DNA of 64,000 nucleotides from an uncultured Bacteroidales bacterium (GTDB lineage Bacteria; Bacteroidota; Bacteroidia; Bacteroidales; WCHB1-69): NCBI GenBank assembly GCA_946186495.1, contig CAMHNQ010000012.1, positions 1 to 64,000 of the forward strand, read 5' to 3'. Shown piece by piece: positions 20,318 to 28,992 of this stretch (position 1 is its first letter; each line of letters starts with the position of its first letter). The notes under the pieces were generated by a model. It saw only the letters and a program-made list of their open reading frames with translations, ran no database searches and was not told where the DNA came from. The position numbers and the translations under genes were made by a program.

Positions 20318-20538
20318 CCGATATCACACAAGACAACCTATACCTTTTGCTACCCTCCAAAGTGAGCCGGATAGCCGAGATGCTGTCTGAGGACACCGGC
20401 GCAAGTGTAGTGGATGCTCTCCGCCGCGTTTATAATTCAGAACTATACCGTAAACTGGAAGTCGAAGAGACCAAACTTTGGCATGAAGGGCCAGTTGCGC
20501 TTTATGAGGAGATATTCACTGAAAACAATCCGGTATGA
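20314..20538 (+). CDS. DUF3791-like small protein (second)
   Basis: SEDTGASVVDALRRVYNSELYRKLEVEETKLWHEGPVALYEEI; ATGA overlap with DUF3990 gene. Confidence 0.7.
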   Translation: MTDITQDNLYLLLPSKVSRIAEMLSEDTGASVVDALRRVYNSELYRKLEVEETKLWHEGPVALYEEIFTENNPV

Positions 20539-20567
20539 GAACGGGCTGCCATCTATTCGATTATACA

Positions 20568-20760
20568 GTTCTACCCCCCGTCCCTACACGGGGGGGGGTA
20601 TCGGTACTTCTTCAACGGGCAGGAAGCTGATAGAGAGGTGCTTGGAGAAGGGGTTCTGCACGCCTTCGAGTACCGTATGCACGACACGAGGATTGGGAGA
20701 TTTTGGAGCGTGGATCCGTTGGCGGGAAAGATCAAGGACTTGAGGCATTAGACTTAAAAT
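20568..20760 (+). pseudogene. Decayed RHS core fragment (frameshift at G9 tract, internal deletion)
   Basis: YRYFFNGQEADREVLGEGVLHAFEYRMHDTRIGRFWSVDPLAGK in one frame, upstream PRPYTGG in another, downstream DQGLEALDLK in a third. Confidence 0.85.
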
Positions 20761-20837
20761 AGGGATATAAAACATTATTTTGTATTATTGGAGTTTATGT
20801 TTCAACAACTATCTCTTTATTATCAATCCATTTAAAA

Positions 20838-21158
20838 ATGAATACAGTAATAAATGTGTCAATCATCTTAGCTGTCGTTATTATGCAATTCGACAATCTA
20901 ATTGTGTGTTATAAAGCAACTGATTTAATACAAAATGAAAATTACGATTTATATAAACACTATAAAGGCCCCTATAGTTTGTTCAAGAAAAAGCGTCTTG
21001 TACTCAATTCCATTTGGTTTACAAAAAAAGATCGTGATAAACTCTCATTCGAATGCAAAAGATTATTTTTACGACAACGAATAGACTTTATAGGTTCTGT
21101 TTTTCTGGTTATTATATGGATTGTATCAATTATAATCCATATTTCGAAAATCGGATAA
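20838..21158 (+). CDS. Hypothetical two-TM protein
   Basis: TM-like N- and C-terminal segments; AT-rich context. Confidence 0.5.
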   Translation: MNTVINVSIILAVVIMQFDNLIVCYKATDLIQNENYDLYKHYKGPYSLFKKKRLVLNSIWFTKKDRDKLSFECKRLFLRQRIDFIGSVFLVIIWIVSIIIHISKIG

Positions 21159-21175
21159 TTCAAGGCACAAAGAAA

Positions 21176-21835
21176 ATGAAGAGTCAGATGAATCACAAAA
21201 AGGTCAATAAATATGCTTTATATGGGGCGATAGTTAGTCTTAACCTGTTGTTGTCATGTGGCTCGTCCAATAATCAAGACCTCTATCATTCGACATCAGA
21301 CACTCTCGGAAGGAAAATAGAGGATTGTGACCTTGAAGACACAGCACAAGCACACTTGCCATACTTGATGCCTATTGACAGTTTTTGAGCTTATTATGAT
21401 GCTAATTGTACAACTTCAGGACGATGCAACAGACCCGATATCTTTGATGACGACAGCAGTAAAAACTTGTCATACGGCTTTTATACGGTATTGGACTCTC
21501 GTTTAAGTTCCATGCCGCCTATAGTTGCAGATATTATTGTCTCCTATCGAAAGAACAAGCCTTGGAGGAGTTCGGACACTACGCAAAAAATCAGAGTTAT
21601 TCACGTAAAGGACAGACTGTTTCTTCTGCCGATTGCTTCTTTCCATGTTGGAGATCATGTCTGTTGTATAAAAGATAAGTCGGCGTGCAAAACAGAAAAC
21701 TATTATTGCTTCTCAGATGAAAAATATTGTTATGTGGTTGTATCCCATTATGACACCATACAACATTTTTTTGTATTTCCTCCTGACTTGGCATGCGACT
21801 GGACCCGAATCTTGAAATTTGTCAAAACCCAATAA
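21176..21835 (+). pseudogene. Lipoprotein gene interrupted by a single in-frame TGA
   Basis: MKSQMNHKKVNKYALYGAIVSLNLLLSCGSS...PIDSF-TGA-AYYDANCTTSG...; the 21053-21388 and 21467-21835 ORFs are in the same frame with no other stop. Confidence 0.65.
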
Positions 21836-21838
21836 AAT

Positions 21839-21888
21839 CCCGAAAAAAACCTATCTTCGCGCCATGATCCGCACAGCCACATATAGAC
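21839..21888 (+). repeat. RHS-tail 'head' repeat, copy 3
   Basis: 49/50 identical to 19508-19557. Confidence 0.95.
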
Positions 21889-21939
21889 CTGATTTCCGCA
21901 AACCCCTCTTTTAGCCTCCGGCGGGTGCCCCAAGGCCGC
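21888..21939 (+). repeat. 52-bp GC-rich dispersed repeat, copy A
   Basis: 43/52 identical by manual alignment to 27735-27786. Confidence 0.75.
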
Positions 21940-21973
21940 GCGGTGGCGGCGCGGCGAAAGCACAAAAAAATCG

Positions 21974-21981
21974 TACTTTTG
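21974..21981 (+). promoter_or_regulatory. Putative -7 box TACTTTTG
   Basis: TAnnTTTG 29 bp upstream of 22011. Confidence 0.5.
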
Positions 21982-22010
21982 CCACTTCAAATCATAAAAT
22001 AGAAACGCCT

Positions 22011-23183
22011 ATGGTCACAGTCCTAACTCTTATAGGATACCTTATTATCCCAATCATTATCATACTGTTATACAACAAGTTTGAATGGGCAAAGAAAATC
22101 GGGACGGTTATGATGGCGTATGGCATCGGCATCGTCTTGGCCCTGTCAGGCCTCCTGCCGACCGGCGCGGAACCTGCCGCAGAGTCGCTCTCCTCGCTTC
22201 AGAAAACGCTGATGAACGTCACGGTACCCTTGGCCATCCCGCTGATGCTCTTCAACTCCGACTTCAAGATGTGGGCACGGTCGCTGTCGAAGACGTTAGT
22301 GGTCTTAGTCGGCGGGCTGGTGTCCGTGGTTGTGGCGTTGGTGGCGGGCTACTACCTCTTCCGCAACGCCGCCATCCCACAGTTCAACCGCATCGCGGCG
22401 ATGATGACGGGCGTCTATACCGGCGGAACCATGAACTTCGCGGCCCTCGGCAACATGCTGAAGGTCGATCCGTCGCTCATCACCTTGACACTCACCTTCG
22501 AGGAAATCGTCACCTTTCCGTTCATCCTCTTCGTCGTGGCCGGGGGCTACAAGCTCTTCCGCAAGATCCTGCCCGCCAAGTCCGACAATCAGGACGAGGA
22601 GTCCGTGCAGACGTTCGACACCGGCGACTTCGAGAACTACACGGGGATGTTCAAGGCGGGGACTTTCGGCCGGATGATGCTTGCCCTGCTGCTCTCGGCC
22701 GGTATGCTGGCCGTTGGGGTCGGACTTTCGCTGCTCCTCACGAAAAAGCTCAACGAGCTCATCATCATCCTGACCATCACCACATTGGCCATCCTAGCCT
22801 CTTTCAGCCCGAAAGTGCGCAACCTTCCCAAGACCTTTGAATTAGGCATGTTCTTCATCCTGATATTCAGTGTGGTGGTCGCTTCACAGTTCAACATCCA
22901 CCAGATCGACCGTTCATCCATAAAAATCCTCTACTACATTCTCTTTGTGATGCTGTGTTCCATCTCCCTGCACCTCGTCATCTGCAGGATTTTCAAGGTG
23001 GAGGGCGACCTGTTCACGGTCGGAATCACCAGCTTGCTGTGCTCTCCGCCGTTCGTCCCGCCCATCGTGGAGGCCATGGGCAACCGCAAGGTGCTGCTCA
23101 GCGGCATCGTCACCGGTTTGGCCGGCTATGCCATCGGCAACTATCTCGGCATCCTGGTCGCCTGGATATTGGGGGTGTTCTGA
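22011..23183 (+). CDS. DUF819 family membrane protein
   Basis: FNRIAAMMTGVYTGGTMNFAALG; multi-TM. Confidence 0.85.
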   Translation: MVTVLTLIGYLIIPIIIILLYNKFEWAKKIGTVMMAYGIGIVLALSGLLPTGAEPAAESLSSLQKTLMNVTVPLAIPLMLFNSDFKMWARSLSKTLVVLVGGLVSVVVALVAGYYLFRNAAIPQFNRIAAMMTGVYTGGTMNFAALGNMLKVDPSLITLTLTFEEIVTFPFILFVVAGGYKLFRKILPAKSDNQDEESVQTFDTGDFENYTGMFKAGTFGRMMLALLLSAGMLAVGVGLSLLLTKKLNELIIILTITTLAILASFSPKVRNLPKTFELGMFFILIFSVVVASQFNIHQIDRSSIKILYYILFVMLCSISLHLVICRIFKVEGDLFTVGITSLLCSPPFVPPIVEAMGNRKVLLSGIVTGLAGYAIGNYLGILVAWILGVF

Positions 23184-23204
23184 CCTCGAGACTTCCAATT
23201 GCGC

Positions 23205-24716
23205 CTAATCCAGAATGTTATCCATGAACAGCCCCACCCTGTTCAGCACGATGCAGGCGCGGCTTTGGTCGATGACGACACGCACCTTCTTCGTGGTGAC
23301 GGTCTCGGTGAGCACAATCCGCTTGTAACCGATAGTGGTCTCCTCGGCGATGGTGCGCCAGTTGCCGTTTTCATCCTCCACCTCAATATGGAACTTCTCC
23401 ACGCGCTGCCCCAGCGGGATGTACTCCTGCAGCATGACGCGGTTGAAGGTCTGCGGCTCGTTGAATATCAATTCCACCCAAGCAGTCGTAACGGTATCGT
23501 CGGTAGCCCAATAGGAGTCATATCGGTCGTCTCTAATCACCCAGTAACCATGATACGGCCATGGTCCACAGCATGTTCTCACACTATTCCAGAACTCCAT
23601 TCGAGGATTTTTGTCATTTGTACGATAATTCGACACCGAAACATAGTTAGCTTTTTTCGCTAAATCATGCGCGAAGATGCTGTCCAGCGCGGCGCGGAAC
23701 TCCATCAGCTGGAGAGAGTCCTCGGCGGGGATGAGGCCGCGGTTGTCGGGCGGCACGTTGAGCAGCAACAACGAATTGCGGCCCACGCTGTTGTAATAGA
23801 TTTCCAGCAGTTCCTGCACGCTTTTCGGGTGCTCGCTCTCGCGCCAGAACCAGCCCGGCCGGATGGAGACGTCCGTCTCGGCGGGAACCCAGCACGCGCC
23901 GTTGTAGTTGCCCGCGTTGAGCGTGTCCTGCGACGGGGCATCGACACCGGGGCCGTAGCCCTTCACATCGAGCCGCGACCAGCAGATGCGCCCGCATCTT
24001 CCCTCCTCGTTGCCGACCCAACGGCATCCCGGACCCACATCACTGAAAATCACGGCATCGGGTTGCAGCCTTTTCGTCTGTCCGTTGAACTTCTTCCAGT
24101 CATAGACCTGCCTCTTGCCATTCGGCCCTTCGCCGTTGGCCCCATCGAACCACTGCTCGAAAATGGGGCCGTAGTTCGTATGGGCGTGCCGCAACGTCTT
24201 GAGGAACACCTTGTTGTACGCCTCCGTGCCGTAGGTGGGCGCGTTGCGGTCCCACGGGGAGATGTAAATGCCGAACTTCACGCCGCCCTTCATACAGGCA
24301 ACGGCTAGTTCGCGCAGCACGTCGCCCTGGCCGTTGCGCCACGCGCTCTCGCGCACCGTGTGCGTGCTCATGGGGTTAGGCCACAGGCAGAAGCCGTCGT
24401 GGTGCTTGGCGGTGAGGATGATGCCCCCGAAACCGGCCTGCTTCGCCACGGAGACCCACTGGTTGCAGTCGAGGGCGGTGGGGTTGAAAATGTCCGCCGC
24501 CTCGGTGCCCTCGCCCCACTCCAGACCGGTGAAGGTGTTGGGGCCGAAATGGCAGAACATGTTCATCTCCATGCGCTGCCAGGCCACCTGCGCGGCCGTC
24601 GGCACGGGACCGTACGGCTTAGGCGGCGCGGCGGGTTTGGGTTGCGGGGGATGCTTCTGCGCTTGGACAGACATCCCCAGCAGGCAGACAAACAGAAGCA
24701 AGGCGGTTCTTCTCAT
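23205..24716 (-). CDS. Alpha-L-fucosidase (GH29)
   Basis: NMFCHFGPNTFTGLEWG; GIILTAKHHDGFCLWP; signal peptide. Confidence 0.9.
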   Translation of the reverse strand: MRRTALLLFVCLLGMSVQAQKHPPQPKPAAPPKPYGPVPTAAQVAWQRMEMNMFCHFGPNTFTGLEWGEGTEAADIFNPTALDCNQWVSVAKQAGFGGIILTAKHHDGFCLWPNPMSTHTVRESAWRNGQGDVLRELAVACMKGGVKFGIYISPWDRNAPTYGTEAYNKVFLKTLRHAHTNYGPIFEQWFDGANGEGPNGKRQVYDWKKFNGQTKRLQPDAVIFSDVGPGCRWVGNEEGRCGRICWSRLDVKGYGPGVDAPSQDTLNAGNYNGACWVPAETDVSIRPGWFWRESEHPKSVQELLEIYYNSVGRNSLLLLNVPPDNRGLIPAEDSLQLMEFRAALDSIFAHDLAKKANYVSVSNYRTNDKNPRMEFWNSVRTCCGPWPYHGYWVIRDDRYDSYWATDDTVTTAWVELIFNEPQTFNRVMLQEYIPLGQRVEKFHIEVEDENGNWRTIAEETTIGYKRIVLTETVTTKKVRVVIDQSRACIVLNRVGLFMDNILD

Positions 24717-24740
24717 AGACAGCGGTTTCAGGCAGCGAAG

Positions 24741-26285
24741 CTATTTATTCTCCTTTCCCGACGTGCGCTTCACGGCGTTCTCAAGGGTCGATTGCTTCAC
24801 GATCTCGGTCATATCCACACCGGTGGCGTCTGCGACCGTGTCCATGGTCTGCTTGATGACGGTGGGAACTTGTCCGGAGATTTGCGCGATGCCGTCGCCG
24901 TTGCCACCGTAGATCCGGACATCTCTGATGGCGCCGATTGGTTCGGCCACAGACTTGGCGATTTCCGGCAGCTTTTCGATGACCATCTGCGCCTTGGCGG
25001 CGTCGCCATATTTCTGGAAAGCGAGGGCCTTCTTCTCCATCGCCTCAGCTTCCGCGATACCGCGTTTCTCGATGGCGGACGCCTCCGCGATACCCTTCTG
25101 CTCGATGGCGTAAGCCTCCGCGTCGGCAAGTTTCTTCTTACCGATGGATTCCTGCTCCATGCGGTACATTTCGGCCTCGGCCTGCGCACGCACGGCACGA
25201 GCACGCTGTTCGGCCTCGTAAGCCTCGGCTTCAGCCTTGCGTTTGCGCTGCTCCAGCTCGGCCGCCGCCTCTATCTCCTTCTGGTATTTCTCGGCGTCGG
25301 CAGTCTTCTGGACTTCAGCTTCCAGCTTGTTCTTCTGAATCTTAACCTGTTCCAGCGTCAGTTCCCCTTCCTTGCGGGCCTTTTCGGTTTCGGCCTCCAC
25401 GGCGGCGGCGTTGATTTCCTTCTGCCGCTCCTGCGTCAGAAGCTGCTTGGTGGCCTCGGCATCGACAGTCTTCTCGTTTACCGTCTTTTGCTGCTCCTGC
25501 TTCTGGATTTCGTACGCGGCGTCGGCCTTGGCGCGCTGGGTGTCCTCCACCACCTTGAGGTTGGCCTTCTTCACGGCCAGTTCATTGTTCTTCTCCGCGA
25601 TGATGGTCTCGTTGAGGACGCGTGCGTCGTTGGCCTCCTTTGCAGCCTCCGACTCGGCGATGGCGATGTCACGCTCGGCCTGCGCCTTGGTGATGGCGGC
25701 CTCCTTGCGGATTTTGAACGTGTTGTCCGCACCGAGGTTCTTGATAAGGCCTTCGTTATCGGTGATATTCTGAATGTTGCACGATATCACCTCGATGCCG
25801 AGCTTCGCCATGTCGGGTGCTGCCTTCTTGGCAATCTGGTCGGAAAAGCCGTCGCGGTCGATGTTCAGCGACTTGAGATCCAACGTGCCGATGATCTCGC
25901 GCATGTTGCCCTCCAAGGAGTCCTTGATCTGTATGGCGATATCCTTCTCCGTCATATTGAGGAAGTTCTTGGCAGCCAGACGGATACCCTCGTCCGTGTT
26001 GATGACGCGTATCTTGGCCACCGCATCGACCACCACGGAGATGAAGTCGTTTGTCGGGACAGGGGTGGAGGTTTTGATATCAACGCTGGTCTGCCCAAGG
26101 AAAACCTTGTCGACCCGTTCAAGGCCGGGAATGCGGAGTCCGCCCTTGCCGATGAGAATACGGGGCTTCCGCGAAAGGCCGGAGATGACGTAGGCGTCTT
26201 TCGGCGGCGCCTTCACGTAACAAATGGCGAGAATCACAATAACAAGAACGATTCCAATTCCGATTAACAAAATAGTGTTTGTCAT
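24741..26285 (-). CDS. Flotillin-like SPFH protein
   Basis: N-terminal TM, SPFH region, then long Ala/Glu-rich coiled coil. Confidence 0.9.
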   Translation of the reverse strand: MTNTILLIGIGIVLVIVILAICYVKAPPKDAYVISGLSRKPRILIGKGGLRIPGLERVDKVFLGQTSVDIKTSTPVPTNDFISVVVDAVAKIRVINTDEGIRLAAKNFLNMTEKDIAIQIKDSLEGNMREIIGTLDLKSLNIDRDGFSDQIAKKAAPDMAKLGIEVISCNIQNITDNEGLIKNLGADNTFKIRKEAAITKAQAERDIAIAESEAAKEANDARVLNETIIAEKNNELAVKKANLKVVEDTQRAKADAAYEIQKQEQQKTVNEKTVDAEATKQLLTQERQKEINAAAVEAETEKARKEGELTLEQVKIQKNKLEAEVQKTADAEKYQKEIEAAAELEQRKRKAEAEAYEAEQRARAVRAQAEAEMYRMEQESIGKKKLADAEAYAIEQKGIAEASAIEKRGIAEAEAMEKKALAFQKYGDAAKAQMVIEKLPEIAKSVAEPIGAIRDVRIYGGNGDGIAQISGQVPTVIKQTMDTVADATGVDMTEIVKQSTLENAVKRTSGKENK

Positions 26286-26393
26286 AATTATATGATTTTA
26301 GAATTCTGTGACTTAAGTGTTTATGTATCAATACCACAATTCTCCCCTACATTTGCAGGACATCTTTGACATGCATATGCCTATTTCGCGTTG

Positions 26394-26401
26394 CAAAAGT
26401 A
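26394..26401 (-). promoter_or_regulatory. Putative -7 box TACTTTTG (minus strand)
   Basis: TAnnTTTG upstream of the flotillin gene. Confidence 0.5.
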
Positions 26402-26440
26402 CATATTTTTTTTGACAAGCAGCGCATATTGAAAAAAATG

Positions 26441-26448
26441 TACTTTTG
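26441..26448 (+). promoter_or_regulatory. Putative -7 box TACTTTTG
   Basis: TAnnTTTG upstream of 26500. Confidence 0.5.
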
Positions 26449-26499
26449 CGGTGATATTAAATTGATATTATTTTAATCACAAATCAAAACTCTAATATT

Positions 26500-27471
26500 A
26501 TGAATAACAAAGAGTTCACAAAACAGACATCCGCAGGAAACAATGGTTTTCTGCATTTGGCGACCAATCTCGTCCTGTTCATTTTTTCCATTTGGATCGT
26601 GGTGAGATTAGCCAAACTCGACTGCATGTTGAGTGCCGAGGGGGAAGCCACCCCTTGGATCCTGCTTCCTATTTGCGTCGGTTTTCTGCTTCTTGTCATT
26701 TGGATACTCCACTTATGCGGCTTCATCATCGTGCAGCCCAACGAGTCGCGCGTGCTCACTTTCTTCGGCAAGTACTCCGGTACGGTAAAGCAGAACGGCT
26801 TCTTCTGGGTCAACCCGTTCTACAGCAAGGAGAAGCTCTCGCTTCGCGCGAAGAACATGGACGTGGAGCCCATCAAGGTGAACGACAAGAACGGCAACCC
26901 CATCATGATTGGCTTGGTCTTGGTGTGGAAAATCCACGACACCTACAAGGCCTGCTTCGAGGTGGACTCGGACGTCCGCAGCACCATCACCGAGAATTCG
27001 ATGAAATCGGTCAAAAGTTTCGACTCTTTCGTGCGTGTGCAGAGTGATGCCGCCTTGCGCAAAGTGGCGGGGATGTACGCCTACGACAACATGGATCGCG
27101 AAGACCAGGGGGTGACCTTGCGTTCGGGCGGCGAGGAAATCAACGAGCGGCTGGAAGAGGAGCTGCGCAAGCATCTGGAAATCGCCGGCATCGAGGTCGT
27201 GGAGGCCCGCATCAACTACTTGGCCTATGCCGCCGAAATCGCCAGCGTGATGCTGCGCCGCCAGCAGGCCGACGCCATCATCTCCGCCCGCGAGAAAATC
27301 GTGGAGGGAGCCGTCAGCATGGTCGATCTCGCCCTCAAGAAGCTCTCCGCCGACAAAATCGTGGAGCTCGACGAGGAACGCAAGGCCGCCATGGTCTCCA
27401 ACCTCTTGGTGGTACTCTGCGCCGACGAGTCCGCCTCTCCAGTGATCAACACAGGAACATTATACCAGTAG
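26500..27471 (+). CDS. SPFH (band 7) domain protein
   Basis: CGFIIVQPNESRVLTFFGKYSGTVKQNGFFWVNPFY. Confidence 0.9.
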   Translation: MNNKEFTKQTSAGNNGFLHLATNLVLFIFSIWIVVRLAKLDCMLSAEGEATPWILLPICVGFLLLVIWILHLCGFIIVQPNESRVLTFFGKYSGTVKQNGFFWVNPFYSKEKLSLRAKNMDVEPIKVNDKNGNPIMIGLVLVWKIHDTYKACFEVDSDVRSTITENSMKSVKSFDSFVRVQSDAALRKVAGMYAYDNMDREDQGVTLRSGGEEINERLEEELRKHLEIAGIEVVEARINYLAYAAEIASVMLRRQQADAIISAREKIVEGAVSMVDLALKKLSADKIVELDEERKAAMVSNLLVVLCADESASPVINTGTLYQ

Positions 27472-27473
27472 AC

Positions 27474-27683
27474 GTGAAGAAGAATTTCGCCTTGAGGCTG
27501 GACGTGGAAGTATTCGAAGCCATCGAAAAATGGGCGGCGGACGAGTTCAGGAGCAACAACGGGCAAATTGAATGGATTCTGAGTTCCGCTCTCAAGAAAG
27601 CCGGACGGATGCCAATAAGAAAAAGCGATCCTCCAGGCAAGCATCGGATGGCAAAAAGGAGCGACACCCCCGATCTTCCCTGA
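27474..27683 (+). CDS. Arc-like ribbon-helix-helix small protein
   Basis: KKNFALRLDVEVFEAIEKWAADEFRSNNGQIEWILSSALKKAGR; GTG start 2 nt after the SPFH stop. Confidence 0.8.
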   Translation: MKKNFALRLDVEVFEAIEKWAADEFRSNNGQIEWILSSALKKAGRMPIRKSDPPGKHRMAKRSDTPDLP

Positions 27684-27734
27684 CCCCTGCTCTATTTGTG
27701 AAAAATGCACATTTGAAGTGTCTCAAACGGAGAA

Positions 27735-27786
27735 CCTGTTCCCCGCAAACCCCGCCCTTAGCCTCCGGCAGGTGCCTCAATGCCGC
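27735..27786 (+). repeat. 52-bp GC-rich dispersed repeat, copy B
   Basis: 43/52 with 21888-21939. Confidence 0.75.
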
Positions 27787-27892
27787 TCGTCATGCCGGCA
27801 GACAGCTGGATAGCGGGGAGATGATTCCAGGATCTTTCAAGCCCGACACGAATTTCGGAAACCTTTTTTTAGGTTGCTATCGGGAAAATGAT

Positions 27893-27900
27893 TATCTTTG
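27893..27900 (+). promoter_or_regulatory. Putative -7 box TATCTTTG
   Basis: TAnnTTTG 21 bp upstream of the ATG at 27922. Confidence 0.55.
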
Positions 27901-27921
27901 CGGTTTGGAAATTGCTCCTTT

Positions 27922-28419
27922 ATGGCGAAAAAATCGGGAATGACCAAAGTTTACACGAAAGCCACAAATGTCAAGGTGATTTTAGCAGTGGCGGTGCTGT
28001 TCGGGGCTGCTATGGTTTACGGCCTTTTCACGGTTGACAGCGCCACGGATAGGACCATCTGTGGGACATTGCTCGCACTGTCAGTCCTTGTTTTCGGTAT
28101 GTTCTTTGTTAAGCGGAAAGACAAAATCACGGTGACCTCCAAAACGCTTACCCTGGAGCCGGCGTGGGAGTTGCGGAACGATGGCAAAACGAACAGAATT
28201 GGAACACTTTCTCTTCCTTGGTCCGCCATCAAGACGATTGAAAACAAAAAATGGCGTGGCCAATATTCTCACATCTGTATCCGAACCACCGACAATCGTG
28301 AATTTTTCATTGACTCGGATGGCTATGCCGAAGGAACTTTTGGAACTCCCGGTTACGTTATCGAGCGGGAGTTGGAGTCTTATCGCAGAAAGTTCCGTCA
28401 CCCTTCGTCACGGGCATAA
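27922..28419 (+). CDS. Hypothetical membrane protein (two TM, PH-like tail)
   Basis: Two N-terminal TM segments then WSAIKTIENKKWRGQYSHICIRT. Confidence 0.6.
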   Translation: MAKKSGMTKVYTKATNVKVILAVAVLFGAAMVYGLFTVDSATDRTICGTLLALSVLVFGMFFVKRKDKITVTSKTLTLEPAWELRNDGKTNRIGTLSLPWSAIKTIENKKWRGQYSHICIRTTDNREFFIDSDGYAEGTFGTPGYVIERELESYRRKFRHPSSRA

Positions 28420-28605
28420 AGCCCCTGCTCTGCACTTAGGCAGTTCCCAACAGCCTGACAAGCGAGTCCGTTTTGAACGGCACAACCCGAAAGCAAGCTG
28501 CCGATTGGACGAAACAGAAAAGAAAGTTGAACCAAACAGAAAGGTCGGTTTGCCGAAACTGTTGCACTTTTGCAGCGTAAAATTCATTCACAAAAAAAGG
28601 TTACA

Positions 28606-28989
28606 ATGAGAAGCAAAATCGAAGACTACAACGCAGTTGTGGAAGCTGCAAGCAAGTTCACCCGGAGCGTTGCCGAGGGCAACAGCAAGTATGCCAAAGA
28701 GTTATTCACCGAAGACGCCTGCCTGTTCGGTTTCCTGAACGGGAAGTTCGAGCGCGGCAGCATCGAGCAGTTCTACCACAATGTCGATACCGTGGGCGCG
28801 GGCGAAGAGTTCAAGACGCGCATCGACGTGCTGGAACTCGAAGAGACCTTGGCCGTGGTCCGTGTCTTGGAAGAGGGCTGGGGCGGCAGCATCGACTTCA
28901 CCGACGTGCTGCTGCTGCTGAAGATCGACGGCCAGTGGAAGTGCGTGGCGAAGGCATACAACCAGAATTCAAACACCATCAAGAAATAA
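28606..28989 (+). CDS. NTF2-like (SnoaL-type) family protein
   Basis: VEAASKFTRSVAEGNSKYAKELFTEDACLFGFLNGKFERGS. Confidence 0.8.
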   Translation: MRSKIEDYNAVVEAASKFTRSVAEGNSKYAKELFTEDACLFGFLNGKFERGSIEQFYHNVDTVGAGEEFKTRIDVLELEETLAVVRVLEEGWGGSIDFTDVLLLLKIDGQWKCVAKAYNQNSNTIKK

Positions 28990-28992
28990 GCC

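Noticed and set aside
20414-20743. 109-aa + strand ORF as a real gene
   Set aside because: Frame crosses out of DUF3791 into a frameshifted RHS core; artefact of the fusion.
24360-26267. 635-aa + strand ORF opposite the flotillin gene
   Set aside because: Leu/Gly-rich antisense of an Ala/Glu coiled-coil gene.
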